Below are positions 49,445 to 59,000 of a stretch of 64,000 nucleotides of DNA, in pieces (position 1 is the stretch's first letter; the number at the start of each line of letters is the position of its first letter). The notes under the pieces are model-generated. The model saw nothing but the letters and a program-made list of their open reading frames with translations. It ran no database searches and was not told the origin of the DNA. The stretch comes from Luteibacter sp. Sphag1AF (GTDB lineage: Bacteria > Pseudomonadota > Gammaproteobacteria > Xanthomonadales > Rhodanobacteraceae). The stretch lies in assembly GCF_014192715.1 (NCBI RefSeq), contig NZ_JACHYH010000011.1, forward strand, positions 17,865 to 81,864, written 5' to 3'. The position numbers were made by a program, and so were the translations under genes.

Positions 49445-50683
49445 TCAGGTAGCTGAGCGCTTCTCGCCCGCAACCCATGTGTCGCGACACAGTTGACCAC
49501 CGATCCAGTAAGACAACTCCGCCGGGTGGCGCACGTCCCACACGGCCAGATCGGCACGACTGCCAGGTGCGAGCGTGCCGCGATCATCCAGCCCCAGCGC
49601 CCGCGCAGCATGCACGGTGGTGCCACGCAGTGCTTCTTCGGGGGTCATGCGAAACAGCGTGCAGGCCATGCTCATGGCCAGACGCAACGACAGCACAGGC
49701 GAGGTGCCTGGATTGAGATCGCTGGCCACGGCCATGGGCACACCATGGCGACGGAAGGCATCAATGGGAGGCGGGCGCGTATCGCGCAACGCGTAGTAGG
49801 CACCCGGCAACATCACGGCAACGGTGCCTTTGTCTGCCATCGCGCGGATGCCGTCTTCGCTGGCCCATTCCATGTGATCGGCAGACAGGCCATCGAACTC
49901 GGCCACGAGTGCCGCGCCACTCAGGTCGGACAACTGCTCGGCATGCAGTTTCACCGGCACACCCAGTTCGCGTGCGCGTTCAAACAGCCGGCGCGTTTCT
50001 GCCGGGGTGAAGCCGATGCTCTCGCAGAAGGCATCCACCGCATCGACCAGCTCTTCTTCCACCAGGGCGGGCAGCATCGTGTCGCACACCAGGCTGACGT
50101 AGTCGTCGCGGCGCTCGCGGTATTCCGGTGGCAACGCGTGCAGACCAAGAAAGGTGGTGCGTACGGTGATGCCAAGCTGGCGCCCGATGCGTCGCGCCAC
50201 GCGCAGCATGCGGCGTTCGGCATCCGGTTCCAGTCCGTAGCCCGATTTGATTTCCAGCGTGGTCACGCCATCGCTCAGCAACGCCCGGGCGCGCGGCAGC
50301 GATTGTTTCAGCAGCTCGTCTTCGCTTGCCGTGCGCGTGGCACGCACGCTGGATACGATGCCGCCGCCCTGTCGCGCGATGTCCTCATACGAGGCGCCTT
50401 CGAGCCGCTGCTCAAACTCCGTGGCGCGGTCGCCACCGAAGACCAGGTGCGTGTGGCAGTCGATCAGTCCTGGCGTGACCCATGCACCGTCCAGCGAGGT
50501 GACCCGATGGGCGAGGTCATGCGGTGCAGCGGACAGCTCGCTCATGGCGCCCACGTAAGCAACCACGCCATCGCGCATGCCGATGGCGGCGTTCTCCACG
50601 GTGCCGTAAGGGCGGCCGTTGTCCGTCATGGTGGCGAGGTTCGCGTTGATCAGCAGGTGATCCATGCGGTTGTCGGTGCTCAT
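49445..50683 (-). CDS. hutI: Imidazolonepropionase
   Basis: Third step of histidine degradation, imidazolonepropionate to N-formimino-glutamate; 412 residues, amidohydrolase fold. The metal motif is [14 protein letters not shown], followed by [34 protein letters not shown] and SDLNPGTSP. The start overlaps the stop of the ClC gene by 4 bases, so hutI is the third gene of a GNAT-nitrilase/ClC/hutI operon, not of a standard hut cluster. hutH, hutU and hutG are not in the window. Confidence 0.95.
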   Translation of the reverse strand: MSTDNRMDHLLINANLATMTDNGRPYGTVENAAIGMRDGVVAYVGAMSELSAAPHDLAHRVTSLDGAWVTPGLIDCHTHLVFGGDRATEFEQRLEGASYEDIARQGGGIVSSVRATRTASEDELLKQSLPRARALLSDGVTTLEIKSGYGLEPDAERRMLRVARRIGRQLGITVRTTFLGLHALPPEYRERRDDYVSLVCDTMLPALVEEELVDAVDAFCESIGFTPAETRRLFERARELGVPVKLHAEQLSDLSGAALVAEFDGLSADHMEWASEDGIRAMADKGTVAVMLPGAYYALRDTRPPPIDAFRRHGVPMAVASDLNPGTSPVLSLRLAMSMACTLFRMTPEEALRGTTVHAARALGLDDRGTLAPGSRADLAVWDVRHPAELSYWIGGQLCRDTWVAGEKRSAT

Positions 50684-52059
50684 GGCTTCGATGCCTCACC
50701 GGCATCGGATTGCCGGGTCTGTTCTTGTTCGTAAGCGGCGATCAGGTGATTCGCCAGTGCCTTGTATACGGGGACGCGACACACCAGTGACGATACGGCG
50801 CGCGCCAGCAGGCAGGCGGCCATGATCGGCAGCGCCATTTGCCGGTTGGCGGTCAGTTCCAGGGAAATGACGGTCGCGGTCAGCGGCGCCTGGGTCACGC
50901 CGGTCAGATAGGCGGCCATGCCCAGCAGCACGATGGCGGGTGCATCGGAGCCGGGGAGCAGGGAGGCGACGTTTTCCCCCAGGCCCGCACCCACGGCCAG
51001 CGCAGGGGAAAAAATGCCGCCGGGAATGCCCGCCCATGACGATGCGATGTTGCCGAGAAACTTCAGCAGGCCAAACGCGGGGCCGGTGTCCGGATGTCCC
51101 TGAAGGATGTCCTGTGCCTGTGCGTAGCCCGTGCCATACAGGCCCTGCTGACTGAGCAGGCTGAGAAACACCAGGGCAAGTCCGCACGCCGCTGCAAACA
51201 GCACCGGCTGGCGTGCCCGCACGCGGCCGATGAATCCGCGAAAGCCCCGTGCATCGGGAATGATGGCGCGTGCGAACAATCCGCCCAATGCGCCGCCGAG
51301 TACACCGGTCAGCAGCACCGCGATCCATGCACGGCCCAGTGGCAACGACGCGGAGATGTCGCCGAAGTAGGCGTAGTTGCCCATGATGCCCAGCGACACG
51401 ACGCCCGCGACGATCACGGCAGTCAGCAGCGTGCCGCTCATGCGATGCTCGAACGTGCCCGACATTTCCTCGATGGCGAACACCACGCCTGCCAGCGGCG
51501 TGTTGAAGGCGGCCGCCAGGCCCGCGGCGGACCCGGCCAGGATGAACCGCCCGGCCGAGGTCGCATCGGAAAAGCCGAAGCGGCGACCCAGCGAAAACAG
51601 GATGCCCGCACCCACGTGCACCGTGGGCCCTTCGCGACCGACCGACGCGCCGCCGAGCAGGGCAGCGAGCGTGAGCGCCATCTTGCCCACTGCCACGCGC
51701 AGCGACAGAAGGCGTGAGCGGAATCCGTCGTCTTCGATCTTCAGTGCCGCAATTGCCTGCGGAATGCCCGATCCACGCGTGGCTTTCAGTGCGCCTTGCG
51801 TCAGCCAGCACAGCAGCGCGAATGTCGCGGGCGTGATCAGCAGTGGCCAGAAGCGATTGTGCTCAACCACGCCGTGAAAGATGCTGAAGGCGTAGTCGGC
51901 CGCGCGTGCGAAGAGCACGGCTGCCAGGCCCACGGCGACGGCACCGGCCCAGAACAGGAGGCGTCGTCGCCACTGCTCGGGTGACAGCCATTCGTGCTGT
52001 CCCAACTGACGGACCCGCTCGCGCACCGAGGTTCGCGGTGTCTCCTGCGGGATACTCAT
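50680..52059 (-). CDS. ClC-family chloride channel/antiporter
   Basis: Inner-membrane protein of 459 residues. Selectivity-filter motifs are GSGIPQ (96-101), [10 protein letters not shown] (gating glutamate E143) and [15 protein letters not shown]. The proton glutamate is conserved in [10 protein letters not shown], so a Cl-/H+ antiporter is more likely than a channel. The C-terminus has no CBS domains. The start at 52059 overlaps the upstream stop codon (ATGA). ClC antiporters aid acid resistance; the link to histidine use is not obvious. Confidence 0.93.
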   Translation of the reverse strand: MSIPQETPRTSVRERVRQLGQHEWLSPEQWRRRLLFWAGAVAVGLAAVLFARAADYAFSIFHGVVEHNRFWPLLITPATFALLCWLTQGALKATRGSGIPQAIAALKIEDDGFRSRLLSLRVAVGKMALTLAALLGGASVGREGPTVHVGAGILFSLGRRFGFSDATSAGRFILAGSAAGLAAAFNTPLAGVVFAIEEMSGTFEHRMSGTLLTAVIVAGVVSLGIMGNYAYFGDISASLPLGRAWIAVLLTGVLGGALGGLFARAIIPDARGFRGFIGRVRARQPVLFAAACGLALVFLSLLSQQGLYGTGYAQAQDILQGHPDTGPAFGLLKFLGNIASSWAGIPGGIFSPALAVGAGLGENVASLLPGSDAPAIVLLGMAAYLTGVTQAPLTATVISLELTANRQMALPIMAACLLARAVSSLVCRVPVYKALANHLIAAYEQEQTRQSDAGEASKP

Positions 52060-53627
52060 CGCGGTTCGGGTGTGCGCGACCAGCGCACCTGGTACAGATC
52101 GAAACGACGGTCCTTCAGATTCTGCACGGCGCCGGAGTTGCGCGCCCGTGCCAGATTTTCCAGACGAAGATCCGCAAACAGCACGGTTTCGATATTGGGC
52201 GTGGAATCGGCGGCGATGCCATCGCGTGCGAACGGGAAGTCGCTGGGCGTGAGGATGCAGCTCTGTCCGTACTGGATGTCGAAATTGTTGACGCCCGGCA
52301 GATTGCCCACATTGCCCGACAGCACTACGTAGCACTGGTTTTCAATGGCACGGGCCTGCGAACAGTAACGCACACGCAGATAGCCCTCGCGCACGTCGGT
52401 GCAGAAGGGTACGAAAAGAATCAATGCCCCCTGGTCGGTGAGGTGGCGCGCCACTTCGGGAAACTCCGAGTCGTAGCAGATCATCACGCCGATGGGGCCG
52501 CAGTCGGTTTGCACGGTGGCCGCCGAGTCACCGCCGCTGATATTCCACACGTTGCGTTCGCTGGGTGTGGGGTGCAGCTTTTCACGCTCGTGCACCGAGC
52601 CGTCGCGCAGGCAGACATAGCAGACATTGTGAATGTCGCCATTCGGCTGGCGGGTGGGATGCGAGCCGCCGATGATGTTGATGTTGTAGTGAACGGCCAG
52701 CCGGTGAAATAGCTCCTTCACTTCATCGGTGTATTCGGAAAGGCGGCGGATCGAATCGACCGGCGACAGTTCCGCGTTTTCGATGGACAGCAGCTGCAAC
52801 GTGATCAGCTCCGGGAACGCCACGAAGTCCGCGTCGTAATCGGCGGCGATGTCCACGAAGTATTCGACCTGTCGGGCAAACTCGTCGAACGAGGAAATGC
52901 GGCGCTGCTGATATTGCACGGACGCCACGCGCACCGAGTCCGGCAGGCGATGGCTTTGCGAAACCCTGGGCACGTCCGGTTGATCCAGCAGGCGTGGATT
53001 GCGCCACACCAGATGCGCGGCATAGCCCAGTGATTCGTGATCCGATGGCACGTACTCGCGGAGCAGTCCGATCACTTCAAACCCGTTGCGCAATTGAAAG
53101 CTCAACGTCTGATCGCGGCGACGGCCTTCGACCACCGCCTGCACATAGGCTTCGGCGCTGCCGTATCGCTGGATGGCGCGCGCCAGGCCCGGGATGCGTC
53201 CACCGAAGACGATGCCGCGCAGTTTCAGGTCGGTGCAAAGTCGCTTGCGCGCCATGTACAGGCGCTGGCCGATGCGCATGCCCCGGTAGTCCGGATGCAC
53301 CACCACTTCCATGCCATAGAGCCAGTCGCCCTTGGGATCGTGGCGCGAGGCGAAGCCGCCGCCGGTGATCTGCATCCAGGTGTGTGGCGACAGCGCCACG
53401 GCCTCGGCGATGCGGAACGTGGCGCAGAAGCCGACGATCACGCCTTCGTACTCCACCACGAACTGACCTTCGGGGAAGTGGGTCTGCTGGCCCTGGAGCA
53501 TTTCCGCCGAGTGTCCCCACTCGGGCGTGTAAACCCGCGCCGTGAGGGCGACGAGTTGGGGGACATCGGCCGGGCGCGCCTGGCGCACGAGCAGCTTGGG
53601 GGTCTGGTCGGAGTAGACGGCGTTCAT
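52056..53627 (-). CDS. GNAT acetyltransferase-nitrilase fusion protein
   Basis: 523 residues. The N-terminal GNAT domain (about 10-215) shows VRQARPADVPQLVALTARVY and the acetyl-CoA-binding GMEVVVHPDYRGMRIGQRLY. The C-terminal carbon-nitrogen hydrolase domain (about 225-515) has the nitrilase triad: Glu in DFVAFPELIT, Lys in EREKLHPTPSE, and Cys in GVMICYDSEFPEVA. Fused proteins of this kind are known in many bacteria with unknown substrates. The ATG at 53627 is chosen since the upstream 57 codons read into the hutF leader. It is the first gene of the operon, divergent from hutF. Confidence 0.92.
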   Translation of the reverse strand: MNAVYSDQTPKLLVRQARPADVPQLVALTARVYTPEWGHSAEMLQGQQTHFPEGQFVVEYEGVIVGFCATFRIAEAVALSPHTWMQITGGGFASRHDPKGDWLYGMEVVVHPDYRGMRIGQRLYMARKRLCTDLKLRGIVFGGRIPGLARAIQRYGSAEAYVQAVVEGRRRDQTLSFQLRNGFEVIGLLREYVPSDHESLGYAAHLVWRNPRLLDQPDVPRVSQSHRLPDSVRVASVQYQQRRISSFDEFARQVEYFVDIAADYDADFVAFPELITLQLLSIENAELSPVDSIRRLSEYTDEVKELFHRLAVHYNINIIGGSHPTRQPNGDIHNVCYVCLRDGSVHEREKLHPTPSERNVWNISGGDSAATVQTDCGPIGVMICYDSEFPEVARHLTDQGALILFVPFCTDVREGYLRVRYCSQARAIENQCYVVLSGNVGNLPGVNNFDIQYGQSCILTPSDFPFARDGIAADSTPNIETVLFADLRLENLARARNSGAVQNLKDRRFDLYQVRWSRTPEPR

Positions 53628-53728
53628 GGGCTCATTATGGATGGTTCGTAAGCGGGTTGGGGCATGGCGACTGGTTGGACCGCGCCCCGGAGGACTACCA
53701 TCGGCTTTTCGTCCTGAAGGAAGTGTCC

Positions 53729-55081
53729 ATGTCCGTCCCTCCACTGCATGCCGGAAATATTTGGCACGACCGAGGTTGGCGCCCGGCATCGCAGGCACCC
53801 GGGATCGTGGATGGGCGCTTTGCCAGAAGCACGGCGGCCGACACGCCGGGACGATTCATCGTTCCCGGCATGCCCAACCTCCATTCCCACGCTTTCCAGC
53901 GGGCCATGGCGGGTCTGGCCGAGCAGCGCGGGCCGGGCGATGACAGTTTCTGGACATGGCGCGAAACGATGTATGCGTTCGCCGCCGCGCTGGAGCCTGA
54001 CGATGTTCGCGTGATCGCCACGCAGCTGTACATCGAGATGCTCAAGGCCGGGTACACCCATGTCTGCGAATTCCATTACCTGCATCACGCACCCAACGGT
54101 GCGCGCTACGCCAATCCTGCGGCCATGTCGCTGGCGTTGATTGAAGCGGCAAAAGACGCCGGCATCGGTCTCACCCTGCTGCCCGTGTTGTACATGACCG
54201 GTGGTTTCGACGGGCGCCCGCTGGGCGAGCGGCAGCGGCGTTTCCATCACGATGTGGGCCAGTACGTGGCGTTGCTTGAGCAACTGAAGCCGCTGGAAAA
54301 CCCCATGCTGAACATCGGCATTGCGCTGCATTCGCTGCGCGCGGTGCCGCCGGAAGCCATGCGCGCGGTGCTCGCTACCAGCGTGGCGCGCGACATGCCC
54401 GTGCATATCCATATCGCCGAGCAGATTGGCGAAGTGCAGGATTGCCTGGCCATCCGGGGCACCACGCCCGTGGCGTGGTTGCTGGATAACGCCCAGGTCG
54501 ACGAACGCTGGACCCTCGTCCATGCCACTCACCTCACGGGCCACGAAACCCAGCGTCTGGCGAAAAGCGGGGCCGTGGCTGGCCTGTGTCCCACCACCGA
54601 GGCCAACCTCGGGGACGGCCTGTTCCCGCTGGCCGATTACCTGGATGCCGGCGGTTGCCTGGGTATCGGGTCGGACTCGCATATCTCCGTGTCGCCGGTG
54701 GAGGAGCTGCGCTGGCTGGAATACGGCCAGCGTCTGGCCACGCGCCATCGCAACATCAGCGCCCGCAAGGCGGGTGACAGCGTGGGCGCCACGCTGTGGC
54801 AGGCCTCGCTGGCGGGTGGGGCGCGTGCCAGCGGGCTCGCGCTGGGCGCCATCACGGACGGCGCGCGTGCCGATCTGCTGGTGCTGGACGATGCCTCGCC
54901 GTTGCTGGTGGCCCGCGAAGGCACGGACGTGATGGACAGCTTCCTCTTCGCCGGCAATACGCCGCTGGTGCGCGACGTGATGGTCGCGGGGCAATGGCGC
55001 GTGCGGGATTTCTCGCATCCACGCGAAGCGGAGTCTGCGGCAGACTACCGTCGCGTGGTGGAGCGACTGGCAAGCCTCTGA
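53729..55081 (+). CDS. hutF: Formimidoylglutamate deiminase
   Basis: Converts N-formimino-L-glutamate to N-formylglutamate in the five-step histidine pathway; 450 residues. The amidohydrolase metal motif is PNLHSHAFQRAMAGL, then EFHYLHHAPNGARYA, HIHIAEQIGEVQDC, LVHATHLTGHE, LCPTTEANLGDG and GSDSHISVSPVEELRWLEYG (20 residues). AAGGAAG precedes the ATG at 53729. HutF accepts the HutI product, so these two genes act consecutively even though they are on opposite strands of the same locus. Confidence 0.95.
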   Translation: MSVPPLHAGNIWHDRGWRPASQAPGIVDGRFARSTAADTPGRFIVPGMPNLHSHAFQRAMAGLAEQRGPGDDSFWTWRETMYAFAAALEPDDVRVIATQLYIEMLKAGYTHVCEFHYLHHAPNGARYANPAAMSLALIEAAKDAGIGLTLLPVLYMTGGFDGRPLGERQRRFHHDVGQYVALLEQLKPLENPMLNIGIALHSLRAVPPEAMRAVLATSVARDMPVHIHIAEQIGEVQDCLAIRGTTPVAWLLDNAQVDERWTLVHATHLTGHETQRLAKSGAVAGLCPTTEANLGDGLFPLADYLDAGGCLGIGSDSHISVSPVEELRWLEYGQRLATRHRNISARKAGDSVGATLWQASLAGGARASGLALGAITDGARADLLVLDDASPLLVAREGTDVMDSFLFAGNTPLVRDVMVAGQWRVRDFSHPREAESAADYRRVVERLASL

Positions 55082-55187
55082 AGCGGGATGCACGCCGCAC
55101 AACCCCTGTGATCTGCATCGGCCTGCCTGAAAACGGGCCGATCCACATGCCACAATCGGTCTCCCTTCGCCCAGGAAAGGACGCCTG

Positions 55188-56174
55188 ATGCGCTCCACCG
55201 CCTTGAGGGCCGTTGCGCTTGCGCTGCTGTCCGCCCTGTTTTTCACCCTGACCTACGTGCTCAACCGTGCGGTGGTGAGTTCAGGTGGCCACTGGCAGTG
55301 GGCTGTGGTTGGCCGCTATCTCATCACCTTGCCGTTGCTGGCTCTGGTGCTGCCGTTTCAGGGTGGCGCGGGCGCGTTTCCTGCCGAATTGCGGCGCCAT
55401 CCGCGTCCCTGGTTCCTGTGGAGCAGTGTGGGTTTCGTGCTGTTTGGCGTGCCGCTGACCTGGGCGGCCAGCAGCGGGCCGTCCTGGCTGATTGCGGGAA
55501 GTTTCCAGTCCACGGTGCTGGCCGGGCCATTGCTCGCGCCGCTGATCTATCGCGACCACCGTGGTCATCTTTCCTTGCGCACGCTGGCCGTGGGTGCGTT
55601 GATCGTGGCGGGCGTCCTCACCCTGCAACTGGGGCATGCGCACGGATCGCTGGACATGAATGCATGGCTGGCCGTGGGTGCGGTGGTGTTCGCCGCGTTC
55701 GCCTATCCGTTGGGCAACCGGATGATCATGTTGCACCTGGAGCGCAGTGGCACGCAGTTGAGTGCCGTGCAGCGCGTGTTCGGCATGACCCTGTGCAGCT
55801 GGCCGCTGTGGCTGGTACTGGCAATCGTCACGTGGATGACCCTCGGGCCGCCCACGGGGACGGAGCTTCTGCTGGCCGGTGGCGTGGCGTTGTCCTCGGG
55901 TGTGGTGGCGACGGTGCTCTTCTTCCACGCGACCGCGATGGTAGGGCGTCAGCCCACCGCGCTGGCTGCGGTGGAAGCGATGCAGGCAGCCGAGCTGCTG
56001 TTTGCCACGATCATCGGGCTGGTGTTTCTCCATGAAGCGCTGCCGGGGCCGGTGGCATCGCTGGGTGCCGTGGCCATCGTGATCGGCATCGTGTTGTTCG
56101 CATGGATGAGCGGTCGCGACAGTAGCACCGACCCCCATGTGGCTGACGAAGCGGCCACCGACCGGGGCGCTTGA
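55188..56174 (+). CDS. DMT-superfamily multidrug-type efflux transporter
   Basis: 328 residues with about ten TM segments in two EamA-like halves. The N-terminus ALALLSALFFTLTYVLNRAV and the repeat AYPLGNRMIMLHLERSG fit the multidrug-resistance efflux branch of the DMT superfamily. Substrate unknown. CAGGAAAGG lies upstream of the ATG. A small exported-protein gene follows 60 bases downstream. Confidence 0.82.
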   Translation: MRSTALRAVALALLSALFFTLTYVLNRAVVSSGGHWQWAVVGRYLITLPLLALVLPFQGGAGAFPAELRRHPRPWFLWSSVGFVLFGVPLTWAASSGPSWLIAGSFQSTVLAGPLLAPLIYRDHRGHLSLRTLAVGALIVAGVLTLQLGHAHGSLDMNAWLAVGAVVFAAFAYPLGNRMIMLHLERSGTQLSAVQRVFGMTLCSWPLWLVLAIVTWMTLGPPTGTELLLAGGVALSSGVVATVLFFHATAMVGRQPTALAAVEAMQAAELLFATIIGLVFLHEALPGPVASLGAVAIVIGIVLFAWMSGRDSSTDPHVADEAATDRGA

Positions 56175-56234
56175 CGCAACGCACACGCCAACGCGGTACC
56201 CTTCGTTTGCCGAATTGCCGCAGGAGCGCGAAAC

Positions 56235-56720
56235 ATGAAATGGCTCAGTCCCGCATGGTTGCTGCTTCTTCCTCTGTCCATGGGTGCTGCGGTCACACCG
56301 CCGCCCGTCATGCATGGCACCCGCGCACCGGAGCCTGAGCCGATGAAAACGTTTCGCTGGCGCGACGATGCGGCCGGTTACAGCTTCGTGGGGCCGCCGC
56401 GTTGGGCCGGACGGGTCAAGGCGGTGCCCATGGATGCGAAATCACTGGCCGCCTCGGGTGCCACCAGTGGCGTCACGTTTGTGGATACCGAGCACTCGCA
56501 GACCCTGCTGATTCTTCTGGCCACGGATGACGAGCGGTCAGCGGCGCTGGTGTCCACATCTGGCGTGCACGAACTGTCCCGCCATGGCGGTCACGTGCTG
56601 GCGGTGAAGGATGGCCCCACCCGGCAGACCTTCGCCCGCGACGCGATGATGCTGACTCCGGAAGAGCGTGATGCGGCCATCGTGTGGGATGGCGCGACGG
56701 GCGGCGAAGTCACCCGCTGA
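56235..56720 (+). CDS. Hypothetical exported protein
   Basis: 161 residues. Signal peptide MKWLSPAWLLLLPLSMGAAV, then a mature domain starting FRWRDDAAGYSFVGPPRWAG and including VTFVDTEHSQTLLILLATDD and AIVWDGATGGEVTR. It resembles small beta-barrel-like periplasmic proteins of uncharacterised type. CAGGAG precedes the ATG. Between the DMT gene and the hairpin-rich leader of the MFS gene. Confidence 0.65.
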   Translation: MKWLSPAWLLLLPLSMGAAVTPPPVMHGTRAPEPEPMKTFRWRDDAAGYSFVGPPRWAGRVKAVPMDAKSLAASGATSGVTFVDTEHSQTLLILLATDDERSAALVSTSGVHELSRHGGHVLAVKDGPTRQTFARDAMMLTPEERDAAIVWDGATGGEVTR

Positions 56721-56746
56721 TCCTTCCGCCCTGAGGGCATCGGCGG

Positions 56747-56848
56747 CTGGCGATTGAGTCGCCAGACATATCGAAGAATCCGTCTGGCTATATCGACCGC
56801 AAAGGAACCCAGCCGTAAGCTGGTACTCCTTAAGGCACCTCCCGTGCC
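56747..56848 (+). promoter_or_regulatory. Hairpin-rich leader upstream of the MFS transporter gene
   Basis: Perfect stems in order: CTGGCGA/TCGCCAG (56747-56765, loop TTGAG); GCCAGAC/GTCTGGC (56761-56788), which shares GCCAG with the first and so excludes it; CCAGC/GCTGG (56809-56823, loop CGTAA); and GGCAC/GTGCC (56834-56848, loop CTCCC), ending six bases before the GGAG of the MFS gene. Two copies of ATATCGA flank the second stem. A regulated leader is possible; no known riboswitch is matched. Confidence 0.45.
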
Positions 56849-56865
56849 ACCCCGGAGACACTCAA

Positions 56866-58083
56866 GTGGACGGCTCTTCCGGCCCGATCCCCGTTGCGCA
56901 GGACCTGCGCATCCGCCATGGCACCCCGGCGTTCCGCCGCACCAACCTGGCCCTGTTCGCGGCGGGATTCGCGACGTTTGGCCTGATGTACTGCGTGCAG
57001 CCGCTGATGCCCGATTTCTCGCGCGTGTTCGGTGTCAGCGCTGCGGCAAGCAGCCTGTCGCTGTCCTTCACCACAGGCGTGCTCGCCATGGCGATGCTCT
57101 TCGCGGGCGCGATTTCCGACGTGCGTGGCCGCAAGCCGATCATGCTGGCCTCGTTGCTTGGCTCATCCATTCTCGTGCTGCTGACCGCCGTGGCGCCCAC
57201 CTGGGGCAGCCTGCTGGTGCTGCGCGCGCTGCTTGGTCTCACGCTGGCAGGCCTGCCAGCCGTGGCCATGACTTATGTGAGCGAGGAAATTCATCCCGAG
57301 TCGCTGGGATTCGCGATGGGCCTGTACATCGGCGGCAATGCGCTGGGCGGCATGGGTGGCCGACTCATTTCCGGATTCGCTGCCGACCATGCCTCCTGGC
57401 GCGTGGCAGTCGGCGTACTCGGCGGTCTGGGTCTGCTTGCGGCGTGGCTGGTTGCGCGCGGCCTGCCGGCATCGCGTCACTTCCAGATTCGCCGTGCCAG
57501 CCCGAAAGCACTGGCCAGTTCGTTCGGATCACTGTGGCGCGACAAGGGGCTGCCGTGGCTGTTCGCTGAAGGCTTCCTGCTGATGGGCGCCTTCGTCACC
57601 ATCTACAACTACGTGGCCTATCGCCTGCTGGCACCGCCATTCGGTCTTACCCAATCGCACGTCGGCGCGATCTTCATGGTCTACGTCATCGGCGTGGGCA
57701 GTTCCACATGGATGGGCACGCTCGCCGGCAAGCTCGGTCGCGGACGCGTGCTGTGGACCACCTTCGTACTGATGCTTGGCGGCGTGGCGCTGACCTTGAG
57801 CGCGTGGCTTCCGGCCATCATTGCGGGCATCGCCATGCTGACCTTCGGCTTTTTCGGCGGTCACTCCATCGCGAGCAGCTGGGTTGGCAAGCGGGCTGAT
57901 CGGGCACGGGCGCAAGCCTCGTCGCTGTACCTGTTTTCCTATTACATGGGCTCCAGCGTCGCCGGTTCACTGGGTGGTCTGGCTTGGTCGCGCTGGGGCT
58001 GGCATGGTGTGGCCGTGTATGTCGGCACGCTGGTCGTGCTGGCACTGGGCATTGCACTGAAGCTGCGGCGCCTGCCGGGTTGA
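56866..58083 (+). CDS. Major facilitator superfamily transporter (YnfM-like)
   Basis: 405 residues, 12 TM segments, from a GTG start with CGGAG upstream. The MFS loop 2-3 motif is GAISDVRGRKPIMLASL. MYCVQPLMPDFSRVFGVSAA and YVSEEIHPESLGFAMGLYIG are typical of the YnfM/arabinose-efflux-permease subgroup. Substrate unknown. It converges with a LysR regulator gene, with stops adjacent; the regulator may control it, but the orientation (convergent) is not the usual one. Confidence 0.88.
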   Translation: MDGSSGPIPVAQDLRIRHGTPAFRRTNLALFAAGFATFGLMYCVQPLMPDFSRVFGVSAAASSLSLSFTTGVLAMAMLFAGAISDVRGRKPIMLASLLGSSILVLLTAVAPTWGSLLVLRALLGLTLAGLPAVAMTYVSEEIHPESLGFAMGLYIGGNALGGMGGRLISGFAADHASWRVAVGVLGGLGLLAAWLVARGLPASRHFQIRRASPKALASSFGSLWRDKGLPWLFAEGFLLMGAFVTIYNYVAYRLLAPPFGLTQSHVGAIFMVYVIGVGSSTWMGTLAGKLGRGRVLWTTFVLMLGGVALTLSAWLPAIIAGIAMLTFGFFGGHSIASSWVGKRADRARAQASSLYLFSYYMGSSVAGSLGGLAWSRWGWHGVAVYVGTLVVLALGIALKLRRLPG

Positions 58084-58983
58084 TCAGGAGCGTTCGGCCA
58101 GCAACAGACGGATGAACTGGTGCACCAGTGGTGAGGCATCGTCACGACGACGCACCACCTGCACATCGCTGGCTGCATCGGATGATGCGATGGGTACGAA
58201 GCGCACGCCTTCCACGTGGATGTGGCGCAGTGACGACGGCAGCAGCGCCACGCCAAGACCTGCCGCCACCAGGCCGATGATGGTCGAGGCTTCACCCGCT
58301 TCCTGACTGATTTGCGGCGCAAAGCCCGCGTGCCGGCACATCGCCAGCACTTGCCGGCGAATGCCTGTTCCTGCGGCACTGGCAAACACCACGAACGCTT
58401 CGCCAGCAAGGTCGGCCATGTTCAGGCTGGTGCGCGTTGCATCGGCGAGCAGGGAATGATCCGCACGGATCACCACGACCAGCGGGTCTGCGAACAGCGG
58501 CTCGGACAACAGCGTGTCCGGCAGCTCCGTGGGCCGGAGGATGCCCACTTCCTGACGGCCATCGAGCAACGCTTCCACCTGTTGCAGCGTATTGCGCTCT
58601 TCCAGCACCAGATGCACCGCAGGGAAGGCCTGGCGAAATGCGCGGATGGCCTGCGGAATCATCGCGGTGAGTGGCGTGGAGCGCGTGAACGCGACGCGCA
58701 GTTCGCCCACTTCGCCGCGCTCTGCACGGCGGGCCAGATCGGTGGCCTGTTCCATGCGCGCGACGATGTCGCGCGCCGCTTCCAGATACACCGACCCGGC
58801 GGCCGTCAGTTCCACGCGCCGGTTGGTCCGGCGCAACAGGCGTACGCCAAGCATCCGTTCAAGGTCGCGGATCTGCTGACTGAGTGGCGGCTGGGACATG
58901 CCCAGCCGCTCGGCAGCGCGGCTGAAATGAAGCTCATCAGCCACCGCGATGAAATAGCGAAGATGACGCAGTTCGATACTCAT
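58084..58983 (-). CDS. LysR-family transcriptional regulator
   Basis: 299 residues. The winged HTH at 1-60 reads LRHLRYFIAVADELHFSRAA, LGMSQPPLSQQIRDLERMLG, RTNRRVELTAAG. The effector domain starts near residue 92 (ELRVAFTRSTPLTAMIPQAI). The start is the ATG at 58983; the open frame continues 61 codons upstream into tesB and is not used. It starts 17 bases after tesB, so both may share a transcript. Resembles the CynR/BenM-type aromatic or organic-acid regulators. Confidence 0.9.
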   Translation of the reverse strand: MSIELRHLRYFIAVADELHFSRAAERLGMSQPPLSQQIRDLERMLGVRLLRRTNRRVELTAAGSVYLEAARDIVARMEQATDLARRAERGEVGELRVAFTRSTPLTAMIPQAIRAFRQAFPAVHLVLEERNTLQQVEALLDGRQEVGILRPTELPDTLLSEPLFADPLVVVIRADHSLLADATRTSLNMADLAGEAFVVFASAAGTGIRRQVLAMCRHAGFAPQISQEAGEASTIIGLVAAGLGVALLPSSLRHIHVEGVRFVPIASSDAASDVQVVRRRDDASPLVHQFIRLLLAERS

Positions 58984-59000
58984 CGCGAGGCGGCCGGTGC

